Source: Knufia peltigerae
Taxonomy: Eukaryota; Ascomycota; Eurotiomycetes; Chaetothyriales; Trichomeriaceae
Reading direction: 5' to 3'
NCBI GenBank assembly: GCA_030247855.1
Contig: JAPDRN010000106.1
Coordinates: forward strand, 60,615 to 124,614
Length of the DNA stretch: 64,000 bases
Under the pieces are notes generated by a model. That model made no database searches and was not told where the DNA came from. It saw only the letters and a program-made list of their open reading frames with translations. Below, piece by piece: positions 20,829 through 31,316 of this stretch; within the stretch, counting starts at the first letter, position 1, and each line of letters begins with the position of its first letter. The translations under genes were made by a program, and so were the position numbers.

Positions 20829-22778
20829 CTAACACAAAAGTCTACTCAGGTAAAAGTCTATGTCGTCAATCACGGTCTTAGCCTCCAGCTCAAATCGCGC
20901 CCCGATCCAACCATCTGGCCTCAGCACAAATGCAGCACCGGAGTCTGAGTCAACACCATATCTCTTGTTTGCGCTTCCATCTCCATCATAGTATACCCGA
21001 CCCAAGGGATCTGTTCCCAGCTCAAACCATGCGTTACCAACCTTCTCAGGAAGGATCGTCACAAAGTCTACGGGCCACTCCTGTGCTAGAGACGAATCTC
21101 CATTCAGGTGCACTCCATTCGACTTTGCTTCCGTGATTGGAGCTTTGCTGGGTGAGATGCGCTGATTCTTCTGGAGATCCGCTTTCAAACCCATGAAAAG
21201 CTCCTTCGCATGTGCACTCTTGCCCACAAACACCAAAATGTAGAACCTGGCCACGTTTGCCATCAGACTTTGCAACCACACAGGCTCCCACAGCGCTGGT
21301 GTCAATACTTGAATGTCCGGTGCTCGGAAACCAGGGATGGCTGGAGCTGGAACAATAGATCGCTTTGCAGCAACAGCTGAGAGATCCTCGACCCCGCTGT
21401 CATCACGCAGCACCGCGAGATTTGGCTCGAACCCGATGGTCAACCCAGTGTTGAATCCTTTGGCTTCCTGCAAAATCTTCCCCAAGACAACGTTTGGGTC
21501 CTCGGTCTTGTCTCCCGTATAATCTTTGGGCAATCGTCCCGACACCAAAACGCTGATGTCCTCATCATACTTGATGAGCTTCTTGGAGTTGGGCTGCCTC
21601 TCCAGGCTATAAGTCTCCAAGACTTCGCGTTTGAGCACACCAGTGAGTACTAACGCCAGCTTCCAGCCCAGGTTGACTGCATCATGCATGCCTGCGTTCA
21701 TACCTTGGCCAGCCCCAGAGCTGTGGCTGTGAGCAGCATCTCCGGCAAGGAAGACAGATTCTTTCGCCCAGAATGTTCTCGCCACCCGCTGTCCAACACT
21801 GTACACGCTGGCCCAGTCAACCCGTTCGTACTCGATCTCGAATGGTTTAACTGACAACTTTGCTTCCTCAATAAATATTTCCTGATTCAGCTCTTTGTAT
21901 GCTTTTCGGCGTTCCTCGTTCATGGCAAACCCGAGTCTTGTTGCTCCATGATCTAGCGGGATCCAGAGCACATTTCCGTATATCGGACTTTCGATAGCTC
22001 CATATGACCTTGGCTTTGGCATCGTTGTACTCTTGAGCACTCCATCAATTCTCACCCATTTGTCTTCTGTTCTGTCGCCATCCGACTCGATACCCGCGGC
22101 GCCTCGCACCACCGTTCGGGATCCATCACAGCCGATGAGGTAGCGGCAGCGAACAACATATTCTTTCTCCTGACCTTCGCCTCCACTGGTGTCGAGAATA
22201 GTGGCCTTGACCCTGCCTTTTTCTCCTGGCGCTATCGACTCGTCGATTTCGAGACTTACAAAGCTTTTCATCTCGCTGACTTGGACGCCATATTTCTTCA
22301 ACTCTGCACGGAAAATATCTTCGACGAACTTCTGGCGAAGTACGCTGGCAAATTTGAACCTGGTGTCCTCAATACCTTCCAGAAAACTCCAGCCTCGTCC
22401 GAATACCTCTGTCCCGGTCGTGTCATATGCTGCAGATGTCCGCACAGCAACACACTGTTGAGTGATCTGATCGCCCAATCCCATCTGCGACAAAATCTCC
22501 ATCGACCGAGGCCAGAAAGTCACTGCCCTTCCGAATGCCTCTTGCATTGGTTTGGGATGCTTCTCAATAATGTGTACCGAAATGGGCTTGTTCTGAGATG
22601 ATAGTGGCGGCGATGAGAAACGTTGAAGCTGATAAGCCAGATTCAGTCCGACAGGACCTGCCCCAACAATCAATACATCGACGTCGACGACTGCGGGCGT
22701 TGATGTAGGAGGCGCCATGATCTTCGTTTGTGAGAGCTTCGTCTGATGATGGTCTGCGACCCTGGCTCGCGATTTCAA
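20829..22778 (-). CDS. Phenol 2-monooxygenase-type FAD hydroxylase
   Basis: An intronless gene of 649 residues, or 629 if translation starts at Met21 (22718), which precedes the first conserved strand and is my preferred start. The FAD site is VDVLIVGAGPVGLNLAYQL. The second site is YLIGCDGSRTVVR (the DG motif of class-A flavoprotein hydroxylases), and the third is FLAGDAAHSHSSGAGQGMNA, followed by DAVNLGWKLALVL. The length and the C-terminal thioredoxin-like region (about 480-649) match fungal phenol hydroxylases that add a hydroxyl ortho to an existing one using NADPH and O2. It is the first of three minus-strand genes, with the hydantoinase 461 bases downstream. An aromatic or N-heterocyclic substrate is plausible but inferred. 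Confidence 0.9.
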   Translation of the reverse strand: MKSRARVADHHQTKLSQTKIMAPPTSTPAVVDVDVLIVGAGPVGLNLAYQLQRFSSPPLSSQNKPISVHIIEKHPKPMQEAFGRAVTFWPRSMEILSQMGLGDQITQQCVAVRTSAAYDTTGTEVFGRGWSFLEGIEDTRFKFASVLRQKFVEDIFRAELKKYGVQVSEMKSFVSLEIDESIAPGEKGRVKATILDTSGGEGQEKEYVVRCRYLIGCDGSRTVVRGAAGIESDGDRTEDKWVRIDGVLKSTTMPKPRSYGAIESPIYGNVLWIPLDHGATRLGFAMNEERRKAYKELNQEIFIEEAKLSVKPFEIEYERVDWASVYSVGQRVARTFWAKESVFLAGDAAHSHSSGAGQGMNAGMHDAVNLGWKLALVLTGVLKREVLETYSLERQPNSKKLIKYDEDISVLVSGRLPKDYTGDKTEDPNVVLGKILQEAKGFNTGLTIGFEPNLAVLRDDSGVEDLSAVAAKRSIVPAPAIPGFRAPDIQVLTPALWEPVWLQSLMANVARFYILVFVGKSAHAKELFMGLKADLQKNQRISPSKAPITEAKSNGVHLNGDSSLAQEWPVDFVTILPEKVGNAWFELGTDPLGRVYYDGDGSANKRYGVDSDSGAAFVLRPDGWIGARFELEAKTVIDDIDFYLSRLLC

Positions 22779-24195
22779 GTAACTCGATCTATGTGTGTTA
22801 CACCTCCAAGGCTCTATGATTAGGTAAGGGAAGACAGTCGATCACAAGGTACAAAACCCCTGTACCATGCCTTGTCTCGGTTTTTTACAAAGGGAAAACG
22901 AAGAAACAATACTCGGTAAGATCAACAGACGGACAATGAAGCGCGTCTCAGGCGAGAAAACTTGCTTGCAATCGAAATCGAAGAAACCAAAACGAGATGC
23001 GTGAGCGACTATATCCGTCTGCCACGACAAACTCCAATGACTTGGCTCAACGCTCGTTTCTAGACTCTCTTATCGCTCGCCATTACAGCAACGCTTCGAT
23101 AAGCTTTACTGGCTTTCGGACAAAGCTTGAACTTGTGTCTCTTTGGCACAGAGTCCAGCCCACAGCGGCAACCGAAGGGGGGAGGAGATTTGAAGTTTCC
23201 TCCTCTTACGAGATCGTGCTGTTCTCCGTTACCTTGATTCTTTTGGTGCTTTTGTATTTACTTTGACCTCATTCAACAGTAAAGAGTACGAGTGTTGTTC
23301 CCCCCTCTTTTTCTCTCCACTCAACAACGCACTTCAGCGATAGAGGCTAACGAAGCGAGTTCGAATCCCCCGGAGAACAGAGATCGAGAATGGATGTGGC
23401 TCACGGATTTGTCCGCCACAGATTCGATAGATCCACGAACGAGGCTGTCAGCAGATCTGATGAAGCCCCATATTGGTTCGTTTTCTTGTTTCAAAACAAT
23501 CTTCCATAGGCATTGGATACCCTTACTCAATTCATGATCCGAGCCGGCAAGACACGTTTACCAACGAGTACAGATCACTGAGATCTCCGGTATTCCTTCA
23601 AAGTCTTGAAAGTGGATGTATCTGCTGGAGTTGACCGACCACCTTAGCACTTGAACGCAGCTGCAAACAAACTCAAATCCGTACGGGATATGGATTGTGT
23701 GTAATACGGCCATGTTACATAGAATGAAGAATGAATCACTTACAAATGATTAGGCTTGCGAGGCTCCTGTGTCTGTACTCTGTTGACACGGAAGACTCGG
23801 CGAAGCACCTTTGACCTGAGAATACACATATACATACACTCCTAGAGGCAATGTTCACTCTTGTTCTCAAGCATACCGAGGACTTTGTTAAGTTGCCAAT
23901 ATTAGGCGGGTGTATTTTCATTTTCTCGACCACCCGTCATCATGTCATTACTACCATCTCCCTGTTTGTCTGCCTAGGTAGGTGCCCGGTGATGTTTGTT
24001 ATAGGTATCGATACGGAGTATCGTCATTGCAGCTCTGAAGAAACGAACAGAAGAAATAGCACGATGTCATCATCATCATCATCATTACGGACCCAATGTT
24101 CTCGACCTCAACTTTGACGCCATAATTCTCTGTCAAATCTAAATGTGTGGATTACTCCCGTATTGTTACCTGCAGTGTTTTGCCTTTTTCTTTCT
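22779..24195. other. Long intergenic region, no gene recognised
   Basis: The 1.4 kb includes the promoter of the FAD hydroxylase and the 3' flank of the P450. It has a TCA/CAT trinucleotide run at about 24067-24086, a copy of TACGGAGTA at 24012-24020, and a GTTCGAAT string at 23363 that lacks a tRNA cloverleaf. One short plus-strand frame (22997-23266) ends in a hydrophobic stretch but has no other support. Confidence 0.5.
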
Positions 24196-25915
24196 TCACT
24201 CCTCTGCATAATAATTTTTGGTCCTCTCGGCGGCATCGGCCATGACCTCCTTGATGACGGACTCGTCGTGCCTCGGGATCAACTTGACCTTGAAGTCACG
24301 GGGGATGGCCACCAAGGCGCTCTTGAACTGGTTGTAGTCGACGTAATCTGTGTTGGGGGGTTCATCGTCACTGGCAACGATCTTGTAACAGGTCAACAGT
24401 CGGATCAGGGCGGTGTAGAGTAACCTGCTGGCGATGAATTGGCCGCTGCAAGCTCTGGAGCCTGCACCAAAACTGAAATGTTGAATACCCTGGGCCGGTT
24501 TTTCTTCCGGTGTGTTTCGGTCTGGTTTCATGACGAAGTCGTCGTTCAGCCATCTCTCAGGGTTGAAGACACCACCATCGGGGCCGAAATGGTCGACGTC
24601 GTGGTTGGCTGCCTGGGCGTTGATCAAAATCATGGTCTTTGCAGGGATCTTGGCCCCGTTCCAATCGACCTCGGTGACCGTCTTGCGAGGTAAACTCATG
24701 GCGCTTACGGTGTAGTACCGAGCGGCTTCCTTGATGATGGCGTTGACGTACGGGACTTTTTCTTCTTGGAAACTGTTGGCCCACACTCGTTTGGCGTCGC
24801 CGTCGTAGTGCCTCATGATGTCCGCGTACGCTCGGTCCTGGAACACTTGACCTTCTTTTGTGGACAAGGAACCGATGCAGGAGGTCAGTGTCCCGGGGAT
24901 GGTCTCGAACCCCCCCGACACCAACGACAGGCAAATACTCGAGACCTCTACTCCGGTGAGTTTGGTCTCCTCGTCCTTGAGGATGGCGGCGCTGATGCAA
25001 GGTTTGTCGGTTCCCTTCTTGATCATGTCCCGCACCTTGTTGAGGAGGAAGTTGAGGTAGGCGTCGCGACGATCGCGGAGCTCCTTGGACCTTTTGTTCT
25101 TCTCGTTGTTGGGGAAGTAGCGGAGGACGGGGACGTAGTCTTGGAAATTCTCGGAGGCGGACCTCAGCAGTGAGATGGCGGAACCGACGTGCAGGATCTC
25201 CCTCAACATGTCGTCGTACACGTTGTCCATGCGGATGCCGTAGCAGAGGGTCAGGGTCGTGTTGAGAGCGTACCGTTGGATGTATGGCCTCACGCCGATC
25301 TGTGTGGCCCCATTCTTGCTGTCGCGGAAGAGGTCACGCACGATGCAGTACGACTCCAGGTCGAACATGTCAAAGTACCCTCGCATCGCCGGGCGGCCGA
25401 GTGCTTGACCCGCAGCCTTGCGTTTGTTCTTGCACGAGTCGTCCCACGGGCTGGAGCCGATGGTGAAACCCTGCGTGGAAGAAATGACTCCGTGGAAGGT
25501 GTACAGAGTCGGACGGTCGATGACGGCCGTCTGGTGCCCGACGAGCATTTGCTTCGCGTCTTCGAACGAGTTGACCACGACGGCCCGGGTGTTTCCCAGG
25601 CGGATCTGGAACACCGATTGGCGGTACTTCCGCCACCATCCTTCACACACTGTGGCGTGGTCGGGTCCGAGTTGCAAGAGATGACCGAACACTGGCAACG
25701 CTCCGGGGATCTCGGGAATGCCTTTGATCTTGGGGATGTCGGTCAATGTCGACCACTATTGGTAGAGGGTTAGCAACGTCCTTGTCGGCAAGGTTATTGT
25801 TTCCTTGAAAGATACTGACCCAGTAGAGGCCAAAGACAATGACAATAGCCCCAACGATCCACATCGTGTAGTCGTGGTTGATGGCCTGTAGAAGGCCGCT
25901 GACTGTTAACGCCAT
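24196..25915 (-). CDS. Cytochrome P450 of the CYP504 (phenylacetate hydroxylase) type
   Basis: A 551-residue protein from exons 25915-25820 and 25755-24196 (64-base intron). The first exon encodes a microsomal anchor, TMWIVGAIVIVFGLYW. Next come GIPEIPGALPVFGHLLQLG and HGVISSTQGFTIGSSPWD, blocks I associate with fungal PhacA/PhacB phenylacetate hydroxylases. The I-helix is SGGFETIPG, the ExxR motif is EAAR, and the haem loop is FSFGAGSRACSG with Cys468. Family members hydroxylate phenylacetate or 3-hydroxyphenylacetate on the ring on the way to homogentisate. Other homogentisate-pathway genes are absent from the window, so a paralogue with another aromatic substrate is possible. It is divergently transcribed from a short-chain dehydrogenase across 354 bases, which points to co-regulation. 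Confidence 0.88.
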
Positions 25916-26269
25916 GGAGGGAGGGCGCGGAAATGAATGTAGTGGAGGAAAAGAGGGCAGGGAAATTTTCTGATCAGGATGATTCAGTGATTTGAAAAGT
26001 CTCGAGTTCTCAGAACCCTTGAGCACAGTTATATTTTCACATTGAGTGTGCCACCCTAGGCCATCGTTCATGTGAGACGTTGCAACGCATGGATACCAAC
26101 GGACTTGTGCGAGACACTGTCGGTCCACCGGACGGAGAAGCACGAGTCGAATATTTGCGTAGTGGGCACGGTTGCAGATCGTGTTTCCACATGTTGCGTG
26201 TGACATTAAGATGGTTCCTAGAACGGTCTTTTTCATGGTTCTCATTGTTGGAAGTAATCTTAAGACACC
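25916..26269. promoter_or_regulatory. Bidirectional promoter of P450 and dehydrogenase
   Basis: This 354-base region separates the two divergent ATGs. It contains CGG-TCCA-CCG at 26121-26130, an inverted CGG pair of the kind bound by Zn2Cys6 dimers. Assignment of an actual regulator is not possible. Confidence 0.5.
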
Positions 26270-27444
26270 ATGTCAACTCTTTCGGTAGCGGACCTATTTG
26301 GTGTCAAGGGTCGAGTTGCCCTCGTGACTGGAGGATGCAGCGGGATTGGATTGATGATTGCCAAGGTAAAGTTGAAGACAAAACGATACTCGCCGTTCAA
26401 TCTGACACTGTCAAGGGTCTCGTGTCGAATGGTGCCAAGGTCTATGTTACTGCTTTACCAACAGATGACATTCAAGGAGCAGTGGCAGAGTTGTCGCGAC
26501 TCGGAAAAGCGAGTGGGGGTACGGCAATAGGGTAAAGGATGCTCAGGGATAACTCAATCGCAGGATGCTGACTAGGAACTGCCAGATTTGCTGGTGACGT
26601 TTCTTCGAAAGAAGGCATCGCTGCCATTGCTGATGAGATTGAGAAGAACGAGACTCACCTGGACATTCTTTGCTCGAATGCTGGCATTCGACGGGACCCT
26701 CCAGAAATGTGCAATGTGAAGACTGCATCCTTGGACGAACTGCAAGCTTCATTGTGGTCCTCGAGACATTCCGACTGGGACGACACTTTCCGAGTCAATG
26801 TGACGGCACATTATTTCTTGTCTGTGGCACTGCTGAAGTTGTTGGCAGCAGCGAGCAATCTCGATCTCGGGGATGGTCGCAAAGGGAGAGATGAAGGACG
26901 AGGTGTCATGGTCATAACCAGCAGCTGTGCGAGCATGCACAATTGTACGAACATTGATCTGACCAGTTATGCCGCGAGCAAAGCTGCTATTGATCATTTG
27001 GTGGCATTACTGGCTTCCAAATACGCAAGTTGTGAGTTGCATGGTTTTGGATGAGTTGTACATTTCCAACAGGCACTGACTGTCATCTCGTCACAGGGTA
27101 TGTCAGGGTCAATGCCATCAATCCTGGGTGTAAGTGCCATCATGACGCGGTGGTGAGACAGGTTCTGATTTGGTCACAGTCGTTCCCAGTAAGATGAATC
27201 CAGTCGAAGAGGGTGGTAACCAATTTGCGGACCTCTTCAAAGCCATGCCGGCAGGTCGCATAGGCAAGATGGAGGATATTGCTGGAGCAGTTTTATATTT
27301 GAGCAGTCAAGCTGGGGTGAGATTCATTGATTATGTACACCTTGGATGATCATTGCAATACTAATGCTAGTGAACTAGGCATACATCGATGGTCGATGCC
27401 TTTGTGTTGACGGAGGCCGAGTGTTGTTGGCAAATGGGCAGTAA
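26270..27444 (+). CDS. Short-chain dehydrogenase/reductase (SDR)
   Basis: A 297-residue classical SDR from six exons: 26270-26365, 26416-26531, 26586-27031, 27097-27129, 27180-27316 and 27379-27444. The NAD(P) motif is TGGCSGIG, followed by NAGI, ITSSC with the catalytic Ser region, and YAASK with Tyr and Lys. A 33-base exon (27097-27129) encodes YVRVNAINPG. The C-terminus AYIDGRCLCVDGG is the usual end of the family. An acceptor at 26575 would break the frame; the acceptor at 26585 restores it. It probably oxidises an alcohol or reduces a ketone, and its divergent pairing with the P450 suggests that it acts on the hydroxylated product. Confidence 0.88.
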
Positions 27445-28568
27445 TATACGAGCTCATAAGCAATGGGAGAAGAAGAAAAAGAGATGTCAAAAGTTGAAAG
27501 GAAAAGAAGCGTTCATGAGTCCGCCCTGTGATATGTAGAGCACTTGGACTCAAGCAGGGATAGCGGTGGATGCAAAGTCTCGATTAGGAAAGAGAGAAAT
27601 TCAGACCAATTCATATTCACCATTTGACTCTGAAACTCGACTTTTGCAGATTGAGCAGAGTAAATCCGAGAATCCTTCCGACAAGCATTATGATATGCGA
27701 GATCTATATTCATCTTTCCCCCGTGTATCGCAGTTGACGGCTCACAGCCAACAGTGACCATTGAGTCCAGGGAGTGTCTTGTCTCTTCTCCCGATCAAAT
27801 CCCGAGTTGAAAGTGCGATCAAAAAGACTGAGTGTTGAAATGAGAGTCCATCAGCCTTTTGTACAAATGTCGAAACAAACAGAATCTGTATCTCTGTCTC
27901 GCAGCTATTCCAACAAGGTCACAATGATATGGAGCTATTGAGCGCGTGCTCGATCACCGCATAATCTGGATCTCTCCAATGTATCGCTCATGCTGGGGCC
28001 AGTACGAGTACGAGTACGAAGCAGCTCAGGCACACGACCCCCATCAACCCATCATATAGGCGGAAGGCCGCGGGTGGCGTCGAGACGACGATGCCGGTTG
28101 ATCTTATCTCCAAACACACAGCTGCCCGCAATCGTCCCCTATCAACTGGGGCTTGCTGAACTCCAAGTGGCCCCCGAAGCTCTACAGATCGCCCGGACTC
28201 ACTAGTCTTGAGCATGGACTGTTCCACAGGCTCGACACGATAGGCTGTCTCCTCGCCTGTTCCCTGCGCACCGTCTCAATATCTCGGCGCCTTGCCGTTA
28301 TAAGAAGGACATGTGCTCGTGTACGTTGCATCACCACGATACAATGCTGTCATAGCCTCAGGACCTTCCTAATCGCTACTATCATGTCTCTTCCCGAGGT
28401 GACATTCTCAAGGCGAAGCTAGCAAAGCAATCGCCGGTGCACAATGATAAAGCTTGCGTTCAGGCCAGACGGCCTTGCTCGCCCTCCGGCTTGCTCGTCA
28501 TATATACGTATGCTTCAACAGGCTCCTACGCTTGTTCGCAAGTCTGGCGCAGGTAGAATATACACAAC
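27445..28568. promoter_or_regulatory. Upstream region of the S28 peptidase gene
   Basis: The 1.1 kb contains three AGTACG units at 28001-28018, similar in sequence to the AGTACC repeat near 20745. No gene is recognised. The part near 28500-28560 should include the peptidase promoter (CATATATACG at about 28499-28508). Confidence 0.45.
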
Positions 28569-30358
28569 ATGAAGGGGTCTGTCCTACTTACCGCAACCGC
28601 TCTCTGCGGCGTTGCATTTTCAAGGCAAGTGATGGTTTCCTTGAAGAAGCATAGCGAAACATTCTGATATACTGACCTCGCACGTACCGTAGGATAATTG
28701 CTCCTGCACCACTTCATCTGCACCGGCGCGATGACATTGACCCGGACGAGCTATATCCTGCCCATAACATCTCCGTTCCCATAGACCATTTCCACAACGA
28801 ATCCCAGTATGAACCTCATACGAATGCCTCGTTCAACCTGCGATACTTCTTCGATGCGACATACTACAAGCCCGGTGGTCCCGTCATAGTCTTGCAAAGT
28901 GGTGAAACAGATGCCTCGACCAGATTGGTATATCTTCAGAAGGGCATTCTAGCTCAGCTGTCCAACGCAACCAACGGCATTGGAGTCGTCCTCGAGCACA
29001 GGTACTATGGCACAAGTTTCCCAACCAAAAACTTGACCACGAAGTCGCTTCGATTCCTGACAACAGAACAAGCCCTGGCCGATCAAGCATATTTCGCCTC
29101 GCATGTTGTCTTTCCTGGGTTCGAACATGTGAACTTGACTGCTCCGCATACACCGTACATAACATACGGAGGCTCATATGCAGGCGGCTTCGCTGCGTTC
29201 ATGCGCAAGATTTATCCTGACTTGTACTGGGGAGCGATCTCTTCTTCCGGAGTGACAGAAGCCATCTACGATTTCTGGCAGTACTATGAGCCTGTCCGCG
29301 AGTATGCACCCTCTGATTGCATCGAGAACCATGTCAAGCTCACCAACATCCTGGATACCATTCTGAAACAGAACGACACCAAGACTGTCACACAACTCAA
29401 GGCCGGCTTCGGCCTGGAGACACTCACCCATAATGATGACTTTGCGAATGTCGCTTCATACGGCATCGGTGGTTGGCAAAGCCGCAATTGGGATCCGGCG
29501 GTCAATGTTCTCGATTTCCACTATTACTGCGGAAACATCACCTCAAACAAAGTTCTCTGGCCCTCTTCCAATGCCAGGGCGTCCACCGCGTCGTCTTTGG
29601 TAGAAGCTGGAGGTTGGGGTAACGAGTCGAAAACACTGACCACCCCTTTGTTGAATTACATGGCATGGACCAACGACAGTTATGGTGCTGCAACGTGCGA
29701 CGGCACTTTGGATGAGTGCTACAACAGTCACAATGCCTCAGCTCCAATGTATGCCGACAAGACTCTTGCAAATTATAACTCTTTGTCGTGGTCTTACCAA
29801 GTCTGCACTGAATGGGGCTATTTCCAGACCGGATCGGGAGTGCCGAAGAACAAGTTGCCTCTGGTCTCCCGCTTGTTGACGCTGGAGTACGAGACGTTGA
29901 TTTGTCGATTGGCATTCGACATTCACCACGCTCCCAATCTCACGGCGATAAACAAGTATGGTGGCTTCAACATTTCGTACCCTCGACTCGCATTTGTCGG
30001 GGGTGAGGCTGACCCGTGGCGTCCGGCGACTCCGCTTGCAACTCTGGATGTTCCAGATCAATTGAACCGAACGAGCAATGCCAGTGAGCCTGTCATCATG
30101 ATCGCTGGCGCTGTCCACCATTGGGACGAAAATGGCCTGGTAAGTTGAGCCTTTCTTGGTGAAGTTCGAGATGTTGTTACCTTTCTGGATGTCTCCAATT
30201 TAGATGTGATCATATAAATTGAGAGCTCCACTAACAATCAACAGTTCCCTAACGAGACCACGCCTCAACTGCCACCTCGCCCAGTAGCTGAAGCTCAATC
30301 ACAGCTGGTTCAAATCGTCCAAGGATGGATGAAAGACTGGAATGCGACGAAATCGTAA
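28569..30358 (+). CDS. Secreted serine peptidase of family S28
   Basis: A 538-residue precursor from exons 28569-28624, 28693-30139 and 30245-30358. The start MKGSVLLTATALCGVAFS is a typical signal peptide. The first intron begins with GC rather than GT (AG|gcaagt...cgtag) and is needed to keep the signal peptide in frame. The family nucleophile is in TYGGSYAGG (Ser180), the Asp in GGEADPW (about 459) and the His in VHHWDENG (494 or 495), giving an intact Ser-Asp-His triad. There are many N-glycosylation sequons (for example NATN, NLTT, NLTA). Family members release Pro-X dipeptides or cleave after proline, often at acid pH, so this is probably an extracellular or vacuolar prolyl peptidase for nutrient supply. 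Confidence 0.92.
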
Positions 30359-31316
30359 CTGGCCTGTTAACACATGTTCTGTTCTACCGGCGGCTCCGTA
30401 CCATCGACTATATAGGTCATAGATACCGACGGTAGCACAATCAGACGGGTGTCTGGTTTCGATGCTGATATTCGCTGTCTGGACAAGTAGTAAGCAACAT
30501 AAGAAGATGATGAGCCCCATTTATGCATTGTTCACTTTGGGGATTTTTGTCTGGCCACCAAGCTGTACTACATAGTACAGGGAAGGAAAGTGTCACCGAG
30601 GTCTACCGCATGAGGAGGACATGTTGTACCTGATATGGGCAATGTACTTCTCCCTCTTTAGGATAAGGTAAAATGCATCTGTGACATACGATCTTCATAG
30701 AGCTCCGTAAGCCCCCCGCGGGTTCTTTCGTTACATGTACTCCGGACAGCTGTACTCGGTAAGAGTTACATTTACTCGTACTCCGCATGTACTCGTACGT
30801 CTTACTGTGAACCTTTCGCCCCGAGATTGACGAGGTAGGCGAATATCGAATTTGATGATGCCGAGTTTGAAGCGCTTGCTGATGGAGGAGGCCCCCCTGC
30901 GGTTCTTTGCTTCCCCATGCTCCTCCCTCCCTCCTCCCGGTCACCCTCGCACAATCGCCCCCATTCCCCCTCTTTCTTGTCTCCGTCTGATGAACCTCCT
31001 CCCCGCATTGGATGCCCATATTGGTCGTATTGAGTGAACGAACACACCTTATGTGGCACCGAAGAGGGCCTCATTCCATTACCCGCGGTTGTTGTGCTTG
31101 TGGAACGACCTGCTGTTATGCCAATTTTCTTTCTTTATATAACCTTGAGGGGTGAGAACGAGCAGCAAGTCTTCTCATCTGAACTTCTCACTTCTTCGAT
31201 GACGCTTTTTTGTTACCGTATTAGCACTGCATCACCCTGACACAGCTTGCTGAATACTACATCTCAATTGCATATTGTTTGTTACTGTCCTACTAATTTC
31301 AACAATCTGACCAACC
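30359..31316. promoter_or_regulatory. Upstream region of the alcohol dehydrogenase gene
   Basis: This 958-base spacer has a TATATAA at 31136-31142, about 175 bases before the dehydrogenase ATG, and a pyrimidine-rich leader. A cluster of TACTC/GTACTC words lies at 30737-30803. No gene is seen. Confidence 0.5.

Noticed and set aside
22997..23266. 89-codon frame ending in a hydrophobic tail, possible tail-anchored protein
   Set aside because: Only the C-terminal hydrophobicity supports it; there is no conserved motif that I recognise.
23330..23400. GTTCGAATCC-like string suggesting a tRNA B box
   Set aside because: The flanking bases do not form a T-arm stem, and no acceptor or D-arm partner is found upstream.
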